From Siphonodentalium dalli (lineage: Eukaryota > Mollusca > Scaphopoda > Gadilida > Siphonodentaliidae), in the NCBI GenBank assembly GCA_032622095.1, contig CP136069.1:49956760-50020759 (forward strand): DNA of 64,000 nucleotides, in the 5' to 3' direction. The position numbers and the translations under genes were made by a program. The notes under the pieces are model-generated. The model worked only from the letters and a program-made list of their open reading frames with translations. It did not search any database and was not told the DNA's origin. Below, in pieces: positions 46,440 to 57,768 of this stretch. Position 1 is the first letter of the stretch, and each line of letters starts with the position of its first letter.

Positions 46440-47130
46440 TACAGCAAGTATGACTCAGCGTGATATGATGGCACATTTTTGGGCGAAATTGGAACTCCCC
46501 ATTCAAGATGACCGTCATAATGGCAACCGTAAGTGGGAAAATTGACGATTTTTCACTAATATCTTCTAGATCAGTTTCTTCTGTATGGAACTGGTTCAGA
46601 AATGTGACTTTATTCTTTATTCATCCCGTTAACTGGTCACTGGAGCAATGAAATTTGCCATTTTTGGGATCCCAGCCCCTTCCGATCCCTCAATTTGATT
46701 TTACACAATGAGGTGTGAAATTTCACCAAAAATCACCATTGGGATTCTAGTCATATTTCAACAAGAAATGAGCAGAAAATTATGCAAAGTAAGTGAGACA
46801 TACCATTACTTATGAATATTTCAACTCAATGGAACCAAAATTGTCACTTTGGCTAAAAATGGCTGTCAAAATGGGAAATATTGTCCCGTCGTACCATGCA
46901 ATCACTTAAAAGTTGTGGATGATGGCTGTCCTGTCATATATACATTGAATACCAACACGTATGATGCATCTTTGATAAATGTACTATTACATTACCAAAC
47001 ATTATTGGAATTTTCTTTCAAAATCGACCCAAAAAATCACTTTTCGGGATTGCACAATTTTTTCAAGTAAAATGGAACTATCTTTTGTGTTTATTGCTTT
47101 GGTCCGTCTTATAGTAAATGCGTCACAATG
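46440..47130. mobile_element. FB-family fragment
   Basis: ATTCAAGATGACCGTCATAATGG, then CCCTTCCGATCCCTCAATTTG, CACCATTGGGATTCTAGTCA and GTAAGTGAGACATACCATTA align with 24000-24480 and 32200-32520. No termini remain. Confidence 0.65.
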
Positions 47131-47521
47131 ATGTATTTTTAGAAAAATATTTGAAAGAGGAAGCTCCAAAACAGTGTATTATCAACTTATCCGGTGTAAT
47201 AAACTGTGAAAATGCTGTATTTGTTGAGATACCGACATGTGTTCTGCGATAAAGTTTCTGCATAAAGTCTATTATATTCAATGGAAGGGGAATAACTCTC
47301 TATCTTAATAGAGTTATTCTGATTGCCATATATGGCAATCATATTGATCGTTACAACCGGGTTTGGTGACATTGATTACCGCGAGTTCATAAATTGAATT
47401 TAATTTTATTCTGTCTTTGTTATAATGTGATCCACTGTACACATGTCCTCAGCGACACAGGGACGTGTCTTGGTGTTCTTTGTTGGAGGTGTCCAACTTA
47501 TATAGCATTTCCAATTTATCG

Positions 47522-47596
47522 TTACTTGAACGGGCCGAATGGTCCCAATTCACGGAAAGATCGGACATTGAATTAATCGTCTTCGTGGAACCATTC
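47522..47596 (-). pseudogene. Paralogous exon 6 with premature stop
   Basis: The acceptor CTTGTTATAG is conserved. Phase 0 reads EWFHEDD then TAA (47575-47573), where block A reads EWFHDDDEFN. Downstream codons still resemble exon 6, including the final TAA. A single G-to-T change creates the stop. Confidence 0.8.
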
Positions 47597-47816
47597 CTAT
47601 AACAAGAAGATAAAGCAAACAATTTAGTGTACGAATACAGATGTACGGACCATTACTGCATCTCGAAGGGGAAGCAAGCAATACAATGTATGGCTATACA
47701 TGAACATATATATATCACATAATTAACCCCTAAAACCCGGCCTCCTATTTTAGTAAGACACATGTGTATAATATCGCTAAAGCCAGGCTCGAATCGAATT
47801 TAGTGCACTAGGTTAA

Positions 47817-48182
47817 CCCTTTACCCAACAGAAGGGCTCTGTGCCAATGCATTCTCTTATATATGCGAGTCGACCATAGGTCGCCTCGCATATATAAGAG
47901 AATGCATTGGCTTAACACATATTAAAAATGATAAAATTGTCAAAGAATGTAGATTTTTTGTTTAGGCCAATGCATTCTCTTATATATGCGAGGCGACCTA
48001 TGGTCGACTCGCATATATAAGAGAATGCATTGGCACAGGGCATAACTGTAACAATCACGATGTGGTCAAGGAGCCGGTTACAATGATATCCATATTTGTA
48101 TGGTTCTATTGAGACAGACCGAAGATATTTTAGGCTGTTGAAGCTTTATTTGGCCGGTTTTGGCCGTTTTGTTGGGAAATGG
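47817..48182. mobile_element. piggyBac-like non-autonomous element, TTAA-flanked
   Basis: TTAA at 47813-47816 and 48183-48186. Ends CCCTTTACCCAACA and TGTTGGGAAATGG are imperfect inverses. Block A has the empty site GGTTAATAAATTTCG (about 11730). It contains two 69-bp palindromic modules (47843-47911 and 47966-48034) identical in layout to those in the 11848-12306 element. Confidence 0.85.
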
Positions 48183-48331
48183 TTAATAAATTTTGTATAG
48201 AATTGCGAGATACTCTATATATATATCGATTCGAACCCGGATTCTAACGTACCAATCTCACCCACTTTAATTGTCCTGCTAATATATTATTATTCTAGTA
48301 TGTTGGTGGGTCCTGCTGATATATATATTAC

Positions 48332-49371
48332 TAGAAGGTGACCCGACTTCGTCCGGGCTTTGACATTGAATTGACCATTTTGAAGGTCAAGGTCAGGTGG
48401 GGTCACGATTTGACCCGTCCAAAACACTCCCTGGAAACAATTACCACTATGGTCCACTAAGTATCAAATTTTGTCAAAATCCGTCTGGCAATTTTCCAAC
48501 ACCAACACCCCAAAATGGTGGAAATTGGGCAAGCGGATACCGGGAAATCGGCCCAGCGGATACCGAGATACCCTATGTATCAAATTTCGTCCGTAAAAAT
48601 CCGCCAGTTTTACCCGATTTGATTTCCACTAAAGTATGTAAACGCGCCTCATATACACACGCTCATTAATTATCAAGCTTCAACGTAAAGATAAATTAGC
48701 ATTGTGTGGTAAATTTTAACTAATTATTTTCTCGCAGTCAAAGTTGAACAATTTCGATGTTGTTGACATTAACGGCTTGGGGCCACCGGTAGATTCCATT
48801 TCGCAACAACGAAGTATCATTTCAGCTAAATGAATTCTTGGATGAGATTCCAGACCCGCGGGGTAAATGTAAACAGCTTGAGCCTATGCGTGGTGTGAAT
48901 ATACAAAAAATAAATCTATCGACAATAGACCTAAGAATATTAGCTGTAACACAATTTATATATCAGAAATTGTAATAAATGATATATTTTGGGATAGATG
49001 CACGATTTTTAATAGCCTGCAAATTGACAATATATATTGTAAATGTTATAATTTTGGGAAAAATACACGATGCGTAATTGCATGCCTGCAAATTGCTAAC
49101 GTTCGTCGACGTATGAATATAGAGTTATCCTCCCTGCATCGCAGTGCTAAATCCGGCGTGATAGCACTGCGGATCCCGAGATATGAGTTTTGAAGGTCAA
49201 GGTCACGTCGCACGGGCATATCAATAGGCCTATGTTAACCCCCGGCCGAAAATACCCCCACGTACCAAGTTTCATCGAAATCGGGTCGGTCGTTTTTGAG
49301 TTCATCGATTACACACACACACAGACAGATACACACACACACACACAGATCTTTCAAAATATATAATAGAC
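48332..49371. repeat. AAGGTCA-rich repeat, unit 1
   Basis: Starts CTAGAAGGTGACCCGACTTC, contains TTTGAAGGTCAAGGTCA blocks and AAGTTTCATCGAAATCGG, and ends with a CA/CAGA microsatellite (about 49311-49345) and TCAAAATATATAATAG. Such AAGGTCA repeats with a CA tail are known as dispersed repeats in marine invertebrates; no protein is encoded. Confidence 0.7.
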
Positions 49372-49975
49372 TAGAAGGTGACCCGACTTCGTCCGGGCTT
49401 TGACCTTGAATTGGCCATTTTGAAGGTCAAGGTCAAGTGGGGTCACGATTTGACCAGTCCAAAAACACTGCCCGGACAAAAATACCCGACAAACGTGCCC
49501 GTCGAAATCCATCCGGTTTTACCCGATTTGACCTTGAATTGATAATTTTGAAGGTCAAGGTCTGGTCGGGGTCACGATTGTACCCGTCCAAAACAATCAG
49601 TGGACAAAAGTAACCCCACGTATCAAATTTCGTCGAAATCCCATCAAAATTGGGTTACCCGATTTCAAGGTCAATGTCACGTCGCACGGGCAAATGAATA
49701 TGCTTATGAGACTCGCCATAAGAAAGTACCCCACATACCAAGTTTCGTCGAAATCCCGTGATATTCGGGCGTTTGACCTTGAAATGACCCGATTTCAAGG
49801 TCAAGGTCACGTCGCACGGACAAATTAATATGCCTATGTTCGTCACCGCCGAAAATACCCCCACATACCAAGTTTCATCGAAATCGGCTGGGCCATTTTC
49901 GAGTCCATCGATTACACACACACACACAGACAGATACACACACACACACACAGATCTTTCAAAATATATAATAGA
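49372..49975. repeat. AAGGTCA-rich repeat, unit 2 (tandem)
   Basis: Second unit with the same start and end blocks, joined directly to the first. AAGGTCAAGGTC recurs near 49422, 49550 and 49797; the (CA)n tail is at about 49914-49953. Confidence 0.7.
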
Positions 49976-50008
49976 TGTTGGTTGGTCCATATATGGCTTA
50001 TATATTGT

Positions 50009-50064
50009 TAGGCCAATGTATTATCTCCTATGGGAGACTCGCATATATAAGAGAATGCATTGGC
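50009..50064. repeat. Partial 69-bp palindromic module
   Basis: GGCCAATGTATTATCTCCTA...GCATATATAAGAGAATGCAT plus TGGCACAGGG: a shortened fifth copy of the module found in the ATAT and TTAA elements. Confidence 0.7.
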
Positions 50065-50189
50065 ACAGGGTTTTCAAAAAAATTCAGAAGCTCCAGCCAT
50101 GGAAGGGTTAATGAAAAGTATCGTTCTATATTCCAAATTATTATGGTCGTGTACTTGGCTAATCCGAGTGATTACAGAAACGGCCAATT

Positions 50190-50402
50190 ATGGCATGTAC
50201 ATGTTCATATCAACCAATTTACATATGTGCCCCCGCACGCATGTTCGGAACCTTAAGGGGTATCTGAAAAATTCCAAAATCTTTGTAATAAATATCGAAA
50301 GTATTTTTGTTTTGAGCTCGAAATGTTGATTGAATAATTTACCTAACTTCAAAATGTTAGGTCTATTGAAATAATATGGTTTGATGTATCTTACTCTCAA
50401 AT
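50190..50402 (-). pseudogene. LINE C-terminal remnant
   Basis: MRVRYIKPYYFNRPNILKLG is nearly the same as LRSRYIKKYYYKRPNTLKLT of the LINE at 35505-36492; both are followed by a phenylalanine/leucine-rich end. Confidence 0.7.
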
Positions 50403-50614
50403 TCTTTAATTTTTCGCACTTTAATATACCAGGGAATTAATCTCCTATAAACATGCTTATATAATGCGCACTTTCTTTGATTACACCATAGCGCTCACTA
50501 TTGCTCGACACTCAAAACGTCAGTGTTGAGTGAGTCACGGTGAATCGTTCTCTCAAAAAAATAAAAAAAACAATCCCGACGATGGTGAATAATGTATTTA
50601 TCGCACACTTTACA

Positions 50615-51062
50615 CATACGAATATGAATGAATGAATAAAAGTTTATTGCAAAGTCACTAAATATAGTAAAACAAGCACAAACATATTTACACTATGTAC
50701 TTATTCAATTGTAGACACAAATTATTGTATAAAAAGGTGTTATACATATTCAAATACAGTATATAAATATTATATTCATAAAAAAAACTTAACAGAAGCA
50801 CCATTTAACAACCATTTTGGCAATTTCTTGAACGCTATTTTTTAGAACGCTGATGCCTTGAAGAGTTACTGTACGCGTTGAGATTGCTTGAAAAATAAAT
50901 TTTGTTTCCAATTTTTTGCTGTCGTATATACAAAAATGTTAGTTGCATGTAATTTGGGCCCAAAGGCATACCGTTGACTTGTTCTGATAGTTGTTCCATC
51001 TATGTCAAGTTTGAATAGAGCGCCTTTAAATGTGGCATGTCCGATTTGACACCATATACATG
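50615..51062 (-). pseudogene. Retroelement 3' remnant with (ATTC)n tail
   Basis: On the minus strand GALFKLDIDGTTIRTSQRYA and FGPKLHATNIFVYTTAKNWK form an open patch of unknown family. A 3' region ends GCAATAAACTTTTATTCATT. The tail is LINE-like; the protein patch was not recognised. Confidence 0.45.
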
Positions 51063-52059
51063 TATAACATAACCATTATAGGTATATATACGTTTAATAT
51101 ATCATAAAATAATTAGATCACGCCCGGAGCCCATTAAAAGCCCACTTAATATTCGAACCCCCAAATAATTATATATAAAATATATGCCTTAATTATGATA
51201 TACCATTTGAAAGATGAAGCTCCGAAACATTGTATTGTCAACATATTCGGTGTAATAAACCGTGAACATGTTGTTTTTGTTGAGATACCGACTTGGTGTT
51301 CTAAGCTCAAGAATCACTATTTTCAATGGAAGGGGAGAATAACTCTACATCTTAAGACATAGAGTTATTCCCCTTCCATTGAAAATACATTGTTAGTTTG
51401 AATTATGTTGCATTCTGTGAGCCATACCGGGGCCGGGGGAATCTTTCTATGATTTTTCTATTTATCTATGGGCATCTTCTGAGACATACGTTTCAAATGG
51501 TGATGAATTATAGTATGTTAATCATATTTTATGGCATATGTATTAAAACCGCATATCTAGGCACTAATAAAATAAATAATCGGTGACTCGAAAATTAAAT
51601 GGGCCTTTAATATGGGAAGCTTCGCTCACCAAATATTGACTGCAAAAAGAGGAAAAGTTTAAAATGTTTTGGATTTTTGTCAGCCTAACTAAATTCAAAA
51701 TGTCGTCCCTTATAAAAATCGCGTTCATGTATATGTTGCCCAAAAGAAAACAATAAAGAGCGTTAACGTTTGTGAAAGTTTGTACTCGTTTTGAACGCAA
51801 AACGGATGGACAATGTTGTGTATTTTAGCGATGCGTGTGTAATATGAACGGAATGGTTGCTAATTTGTTTATTTTTTCTTTAATTTGCCTGCTGAACTGG
51901 ACATTTATTTAGGAAATATTGACAAATTTGGTGTCAAATCGGACAGAGCATCTTTTAAACAAGAAATCTTCAAACTAAAAAACTGCAAATTAAAGAACCT
52001 ACATGTATAATGAACTTCAAACAGGATATTAACCTGTTTGTTACGCTAAATTCTATTTG

Positions 52060-52640
52060 GTTCGTGCGTTACGTGTCCCAATAAAGCACACAAAACACGA
52101 CCCGACGTCACATCGTGTATATATTTTCACTGACACTCGCGTCACTGGACGACGTTAAATGACTCTACTTCTTGTAAACAGTATTTGGTCATTTATTTTC
52201 ACCCGTTGACGGCGAAAGCCGGAAGCTTATGAAGATAAATAGATAATAGGTCATAAATGGTGTTAATCATTTAATTTATACCATTGGTGTTAATCATTTA
52301 ATTTATATAAATACATGTATATATATTTTTAACTGGACATGTTTCTTTAGTGCGCGGCCATACGTTAATCGATCGATACATCACATAATATAGGCTAAAT
52401 TGACAGTGCTGCATGATATAACATCCAAATTGCAGATATATTTCGGGAAATAAAATCAGCTGAGTTTGTAGAAATTAATAAGAAAACTGCTGTATAACTC
52501 TAAGAAATGAATGTAATTTGAGTGTGATTTATTAAGCGCATTGTCGCTGTGGCTGTTGGAGCATATTTCGCGTTATACTGTTCCCAACAGCGATATAACC
52601 TTCAATAACACACACTCAAACTACATTAATTTCAGAAATA
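52060..52640. repeat. Interspersed repeat E, diverged copy 3
   Basis: AAATTCTATTTGGTTCGTGC and GTCCCAATAA near the start recall copies 1 and 2. The right end is a hairpin, AAGAAATGAATGTAATTTGA...CAAACTACATTAATTTC (52502-52635), like 10313-10470. Confidence 0.5.
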
Positions 52641-52706
52641 CATGTAATAGAACATTGGGTAACTGAGCCGAAAAAGGCAATTACGTATGTTTTTTTTTTA
52701 TTCCAA

Positions 52707-52729
52707 AAAATAAATCTCTCTCTCTCTCC

Positions 52730-52769
<40 letters not shown>
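52707..52769. repeat. (CT)n microsatellite
   Basis: Nearly pure CT with a few interruptions, in intron 5 of the paralogous copy. Confidence 0.95.
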
Positions 52770-52772
<3 letters not shown>

Positions 52773-52929
52773 CATCTCAACTAAGTTTATGTAACTAAGC
52801 CGAAAACGGCAATTGCATCTATATATACATAGTATACTATGATATTATGGGAGGGTGTCACTAGCACTCCAACCCACTCCCCCTATATATGTTACTTAGT
52901 GAAACCTGGATACACAACCGGCCACTCAC

Positions 52930-53089
52930 CTGGATTTGTGAAATGATAGCTGGAGTTTTCACATTTCCTGGCGGGATGCTGACCAACCCCAGCAGAGTCA
53001 TAAATTTGATCGACTTCCTTGGGCACCCTTCGATTTCTTGAGGATAAAATTCATCCGAAGTCACACAGTCGAGTAGTCGCTATATCATA
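52930..53089 (-). pseudogene. Paralogous exon 5 with in-frame TAG
   Basis: Same length, acceptor (ATTACTTTCAG) and donor (GTGAGT) as block A exon 5. The third codon is TAG where block A has CAG (Q). The remainder (TSDEFYPQEIEGCPRKSIKF, TPAIISQIQ) stays open and diverged. Using the inner ATAG as acceptor would avoid the stop but break phase. Confidence 0.8.
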
Positions 53090-53639
53090 CTGAAAGTAAT
53101 CGGCTGAGTTAATATTCAATTACCAAACTTGGGCTATACTATAATGGTATATTTATGATATTAACATATTTGTTTTTCGAAAAATAAATGCAAGAACTAC
53201 AAACTCGGACAAATTTATGCATGTCGCGAAAACTTAAATTTCCAGGTCCACAATTAGGATAACCCCACAAACATGCAAAAACCAGATGAACTTCATAACC
53301 GCAGGGTGCCGTTTCTCACGGTCCTAAATGTATGTACGAAATTTTCGGAAAATATATGAATACAAGCCACGAACACAATTGACAGTCGCGGTCGGCATAC
53401 TACTGTTCAACGGATTCATGGTAAGATGGCCATACGGACAGACAGACGGACAAGCGATTCCTATATATATATACCCCATAACATCGTTACGGGGTATAAA
53501 GAAACAAATACTACATTGAATATTTTACTCACACGTGTCTGTTCCTTCCGCATTATCCGTCGGTGTTAACAACACACAACATATCCAAATTACAATTTAT
53601 ATTCAAGTATTCAAGACTCGCTTCACAATACAATATGTA

Positions 53640-53824
53640 AATACATATAGTTTATAACCACCGTGTGTATTTCCGACATCCGTATTCAAATCTCGCTGCC
53701 TTCTCTGGGCAGTCTATCGACGAGTCCGCAGGACGAGTCGATAGACAGCCCAGAGAAGGCAGCTAGTCTTGAATACGGATCTAGGAAACACACAGGGTGG
53801 TGATAACCAATTTATCTTACAATT
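53640..53824. repeat. Hairpin repeat, complete copy
   Basis: Arms ATCCGTATTCAAATCTCGCT...AGTCTTGAATACGGATCT enclose a central stem CTATCGACGAGTCC/GGACGAGTCGATAG. It ends TTATCTTACAATT, the sequence into which FB-1 inserted in block A. Confidence 0.75.
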
Positions 53825-53943
53825 CGTCCCATAAAAAATGCAATAAAACTCAATTTAAAACAGGAAATATTTTTATTACGCGCAACACAAAACGTACACA
53901 ATTCTCAGCACGCGACGTCGTGAGAAGTCAAATTCTGAAAAAT

Positions 53944-55887
53944 TCACGTCACGTGACTATTCAATTTCGCTTTGACTGGAATCCGATTCAATGTTGAGGC
54001 GACGATATTTCCGTTTCGAATGTTAGACATAATTGTCACAGGATAATTGTAATATTTGATGGTGCAATTTCCTTGGATGGTAATTGTGTTTGCGAGAGGC
54101 ATTGCAGGAGATGACTGTCCATTCACCGTTTTAATGAATTTCGCACGTTCCGTCACTTCAACAATCGAATTCTGACTTGCACTCTCCGTGTCACGTGTGT
54201 CAACAATTCTAGTTGGAACGGAATTCGAATTTTCAACATTGGAGTAAGAAGTTAGTGTTCGTTTTTGTTCTATGCAGAGAATATACGACATTTTCCGTTG
54301 CATTTCCACTGACGCAACAGAATAATTATTTACACTAGCCATATTTCTGTGACCTGAAAGCTGTCCAATGGTATTTAGCCCAGTGGATTAACAAAAAAAT
54401 CGTGACTGGCCGGATTAAAGCATGACATTTGGTACAGATGTTCTTTGAACATAGGGTAATCTTTTTGGCGGGGGGTGCCCGGACTACCAGATCGTGGTGA
54501 GGAATAAATCTGGTTTCCATGGCAACAGCATCAGCATCAGCAGAATAGCGGTATGATGGCGCATTGAATCACATTGAATCACATTGAATCACACGCTCTG
54601 CCTTGCGATTGTTTTTTTAAACAACTAACAAACTAACACCATTTTAAAATTATAACACGGGGCCCCGCTCCTTTTTCAGTGCACCAGATGACACGCTCAG
54701 CTCAACCATATATTAAATTAAAAGGACACACCGGGACACCCCTCACACCCCATATTAAAGCTCGTGGGCTCTTCCCCAAATAATCCATCCAATCAATTCA
54801 ATCAACGAAATAACATTAATTCATTATGTCCGCTTTTGGCGTGTTCAGACATGATTATTTTATGTGTGCTATATCTCCAACAACAACAAACCGTGGGGTG
54901 AAGGAGAAGATCACTCAATCTTTTCGACCATCCCGGGCGCTTCGCGCCCATCTACTCACTCTCTCAGCATCTGGAAAATTGGAGGAATCGGAAAATACCT
55001 GTTTCTGTTAAACTAATTGGTACTATGTTTGATATTAGTATCTAAGTTCAGAATACAAGTGGTTGGCCACTTCATAATATAAATGGGGAGAGGCATTTGT
55101 GTCAAGGTCATCCACTAAGGTCAAGGTCATTTAGTAATTTGTTCATTTACAAATAGTAATTCAGCATTCACTTGCCCCTAAATGTCCCTATTTCTCAATT
55201 AACCCAAACCATGTAATTTATGTAGAATCGAAGGTTTCTTGCCTTCAATTTTGTGTATGAACTGCCTTATAGATGTATTTTGTTTTCCAGTTTGAACTGT
55301 TTGAATTGTCATAATCAGGAGTAATGTCATTATGAAGCAGTTGAGCGCATGTTGTTTTCCGGACGCAGTTATTCGTCTTTCTACCAGGAAGTTGACCTTT
55401 TTGTGCCATAGGTCTTCATTATATTTGGCTAAAGCGTGTTCACCCATAGGTTGAGCCCTATACCAGAAAGGACGTAGAATGGTGATTCGGGCTGTAAAGT
55501 GTTCAATGGACGATTCTATGCGAATACCTTGTACGCTGCAACTGGACATTCTGTAGATGGAACTCCAGTGATTTCGAAAGCGTTTGGACTGAAGGCTCGG
55601 TGGTGAGTACTGGCACTTTCTCCTGTTAGGGTTTTTGTCGTCCTTTCATTGTGTTTCAAATATTCTATTCCATTTGCGTCTTTCTCGACCATAATGTCAC
55701 CCCATCGCAAACTATGTTGCTCTTTTCCATTGCGGATTCCGAACAATTTCACATTGCTATACCACATTATATTTTGCAAACCAAAGGAGCAGTCAACACT
55801 GAACACATATATTTCCCTGAGAACTTCCTCGCTGTCTGTTATCGGTACAGCTGCATTTGGCCGATTTCCTGTGCCTGCTTTTTTCAA
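53944..55887 (-). pseudogene. Crypton-type tyrosine recombinase, split and frameshifted
   Basis: The N-terminal part (55887-55516) has LQNIMWYSNVKLFGIRNGKE, QHSLRWGDI, EYLKHNERTTKTLTGE and CPVAAYK, the DUF3504/Crypton (ZMYM- and QRICH1-related) recombinase domain. A frameshifted continuation (about 55480-55420) has FWYRAQPMGEHALAKYN. The C-terminal part (about 54375-53944) has LNTIGQLSGHRNMASVNNYS, with the H..R and the tyrosine of the active site, then QRKMSYIL and ITIQGNCTI. About 0.8 kb of unrelated DNA (54376-55199) separates them. Ends and TSD were not found. Confidence 0.75.
54562..54593. repeat. 10-bp unit, three tandem copies
   Basis: CATTGAATCA is repeated three times within the DNA that splits the Crypton. 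Confidence 0.85.
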
Positions 55888-55899
55888 CTACTTCCTCTT

Positions 55900-56965
55900 G
55901 CTTACCAATACTGTCCTGGAACTTTCAAATTCACGGTCCATACATATACAATATGGATATTTATTCTCCCTCAAATATATTTCAATACCGAGCGTTGTTA
56001 AATACGTAGCACAATAAGACCATCAAAACATTTTTATATAAAAAAAAACAGATACACTCAACACAAGACGGGAACCAGAGATCAATCCAACATATGTGTT
56101 GTTTAACCCATATACTAAATGGATTCTCCCACTCAGTTAAAAGGTATATAATATGCCATTATTTAGGCTCTCGTGGGGCATTCAATAACGACACACATTA
56201 GGACACCACAATGGATTGTTGAATTAAATAATTTGCCTATTTATTTCGGGCTCCGCTTGTATAATGTTCGTGATATTTTTGGTATACAGTGGGCCATGGG
56301 CGTTTTATTTATAGAAATGGGAATTTTTAGGGACGGATTAAAAGTCGAACTGCGACCCGGAGGCCGAGTCCGGTAAAAGGTTAGTTGGGAATTCTGGTGA
56401 GATGCATGAGAAACCTTCAGTGATAAGCCGTATATATATATATATATATTTGTAATAATTTGAAGGATTAGTTGTTTTAACGGAATTATGAGTTGGTCAT
56501 TCGTGAAACCAATATATTTGATATTCTATAATTACAATCATGGGTATATAGTATATGATCTTGAGCGCATTACCATTTTGACATTGGTTTTCTTGTTGTG
56601 TATTATCCTACACAGAATAATCACTCAAAAAATACCATGCATCGCACACGATAAATTGAATTGAATTGATAATTACTCACCATTGATGCTTTAGTATAGA
56701 CAGGGTTACTGATCTAGTCGTAGCAAGGGTAGTCTTATGTGTTCAAACCTAAAGTTATATCTGGAATTGTTTACCTGAATAGGTTGTACGTAATTTTTTT
56801 AATTGAAGGAGTTGTTCAGCGTATCATTTTAAATAATTGGCAGATATAATTTAGCTTGTGTTTTCTTCGACGCGAGGGAGGAGTTCCCAACCAGTTTCTG
56901 TTAAAAGACGCGCATTATTGCTGATTGTTGCACCTGTTACTATTCGGGTGATTTAATGCTGAATC
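55900..56965. other. Non-coding stretch with LINE-tail and microsatellite traces
   Basis: A (TA)n run lies at about 56431-56450. A short AATTGAATTGAATTGATAAT tail (56652-56671) resembles the (TTGAA)n LINE tail. No gene was recognised. Confidence 0.45.
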
Positions 56966-57480
56966 AGGGCGGTTATCTCACACAGGAGAGGCATATTCCA
57001 GTATTGGTCGGATAAATGTATTTTTCAAGAGTTACTCCACTTATGGTGTATTTACATTGCTGTAGATATGTACACAGTTCTACACGCATACTAGTGTAAA
57101 CGGGTTAATATAGAAATGCACACAGAAAGAAAACGGTATTCGTTCGTGTGATCAAAAATCGTGTCCGTTATAAGTCACGATCAACACCAAGGCATTGCGA
57201 CAGGCAAATATGATTTTATTAATTGTTACTCGGGCTTGGCGAATGTGATTAATCTTTCTTTGTCATTTCAACCCATGTATTTCACACTGCGTAATCCAGA
57301 ACCTGTGTGCTGGTGCATGTGGTGACAAAGTACTTAAAGTAAAGTTTTTACTATAAACAGTATATCTATTAATATTTGTTTGTCTTGGAGTTTGGTAATA
57401 CCTTAGTACACCCAGTGAACAACAGGGCGGCCGCAAAAGCATAGCATAACAAGACCGCTATCACTAACGTTGACTAGCGC

Positions 57481-57641
57481 TGGAGTGCATGTTGGTACGC
57501 AATTACGTAGTACGAATTGTAGAGAAACGAATGTCTGTGTGAGTGACTTCCCTTACATCACTCTCGATTGTTTTGAACCAAAAGAATAAATCACCATCGT
57601 TATAAATTAATTTATCAAGTTATTAACAAGCACATACAACA
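57481..57641 (+). repeat. Gypsy 5' LTR
   Basis: Starts TGGAGTGCATGTTGGTACGC and ends TACAACA; contains AATAAA. Directly followed by TTGGCGACGAG, a likely tRNA primer-binding site. Confidence 0.92.
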
Positions 57642-57768
57642 ATTGGCGACGAGAATAAACAAATCGCGGATATATCCCAATGAGATAAATGCAAAAGTTC
57701 TGAAAAACGTCCCAAAGAGACATTGCAACTATTGAACTGAAAATCGAGTTTCCTATTGTCGTGCAAGC

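Larger units (their letters stand above)
47155..51400. repeat. Hairpin repeat pair (47155-47330 and 51205-51400)
   Basis: Both carry CTCCRAAACA.TGTATT.TCAAC, CGGTGTAATAAAC.GTGAA, TTGTTGAGATACCGACWTG and a hairpin built on CAATGGAAGGGGA.AATAACTCT. The second copy has the complete stem (51330-51390). Sequence between the two copies is not part of the repeat. Confidence 0.6.
47330..53824. repeat. Segmental duplication, block B
   Basis: Partner of block A (11240-14349) about 36 kb away, same orientation. It is longer because of added AAGGTCA repeats, LINE tails and element E copy 3. It lacks the ATAT-flanked foldback and FB-1, which are private to block A, and has its own TTAA insertion. No exon 1-4 copies were found up to 64000. 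Confidence 0.85.

Noticed and set aside
49655-50256. Open frames with THTH/VCVC repeats
   Set aside because: Caused by the (CA)n tail of the AAGGTCA repeat.
55649-56017. Two overlapping plus-strand open frames of about 120 codons
   Set aside because: Antisense of the Crypton recombinase domain.
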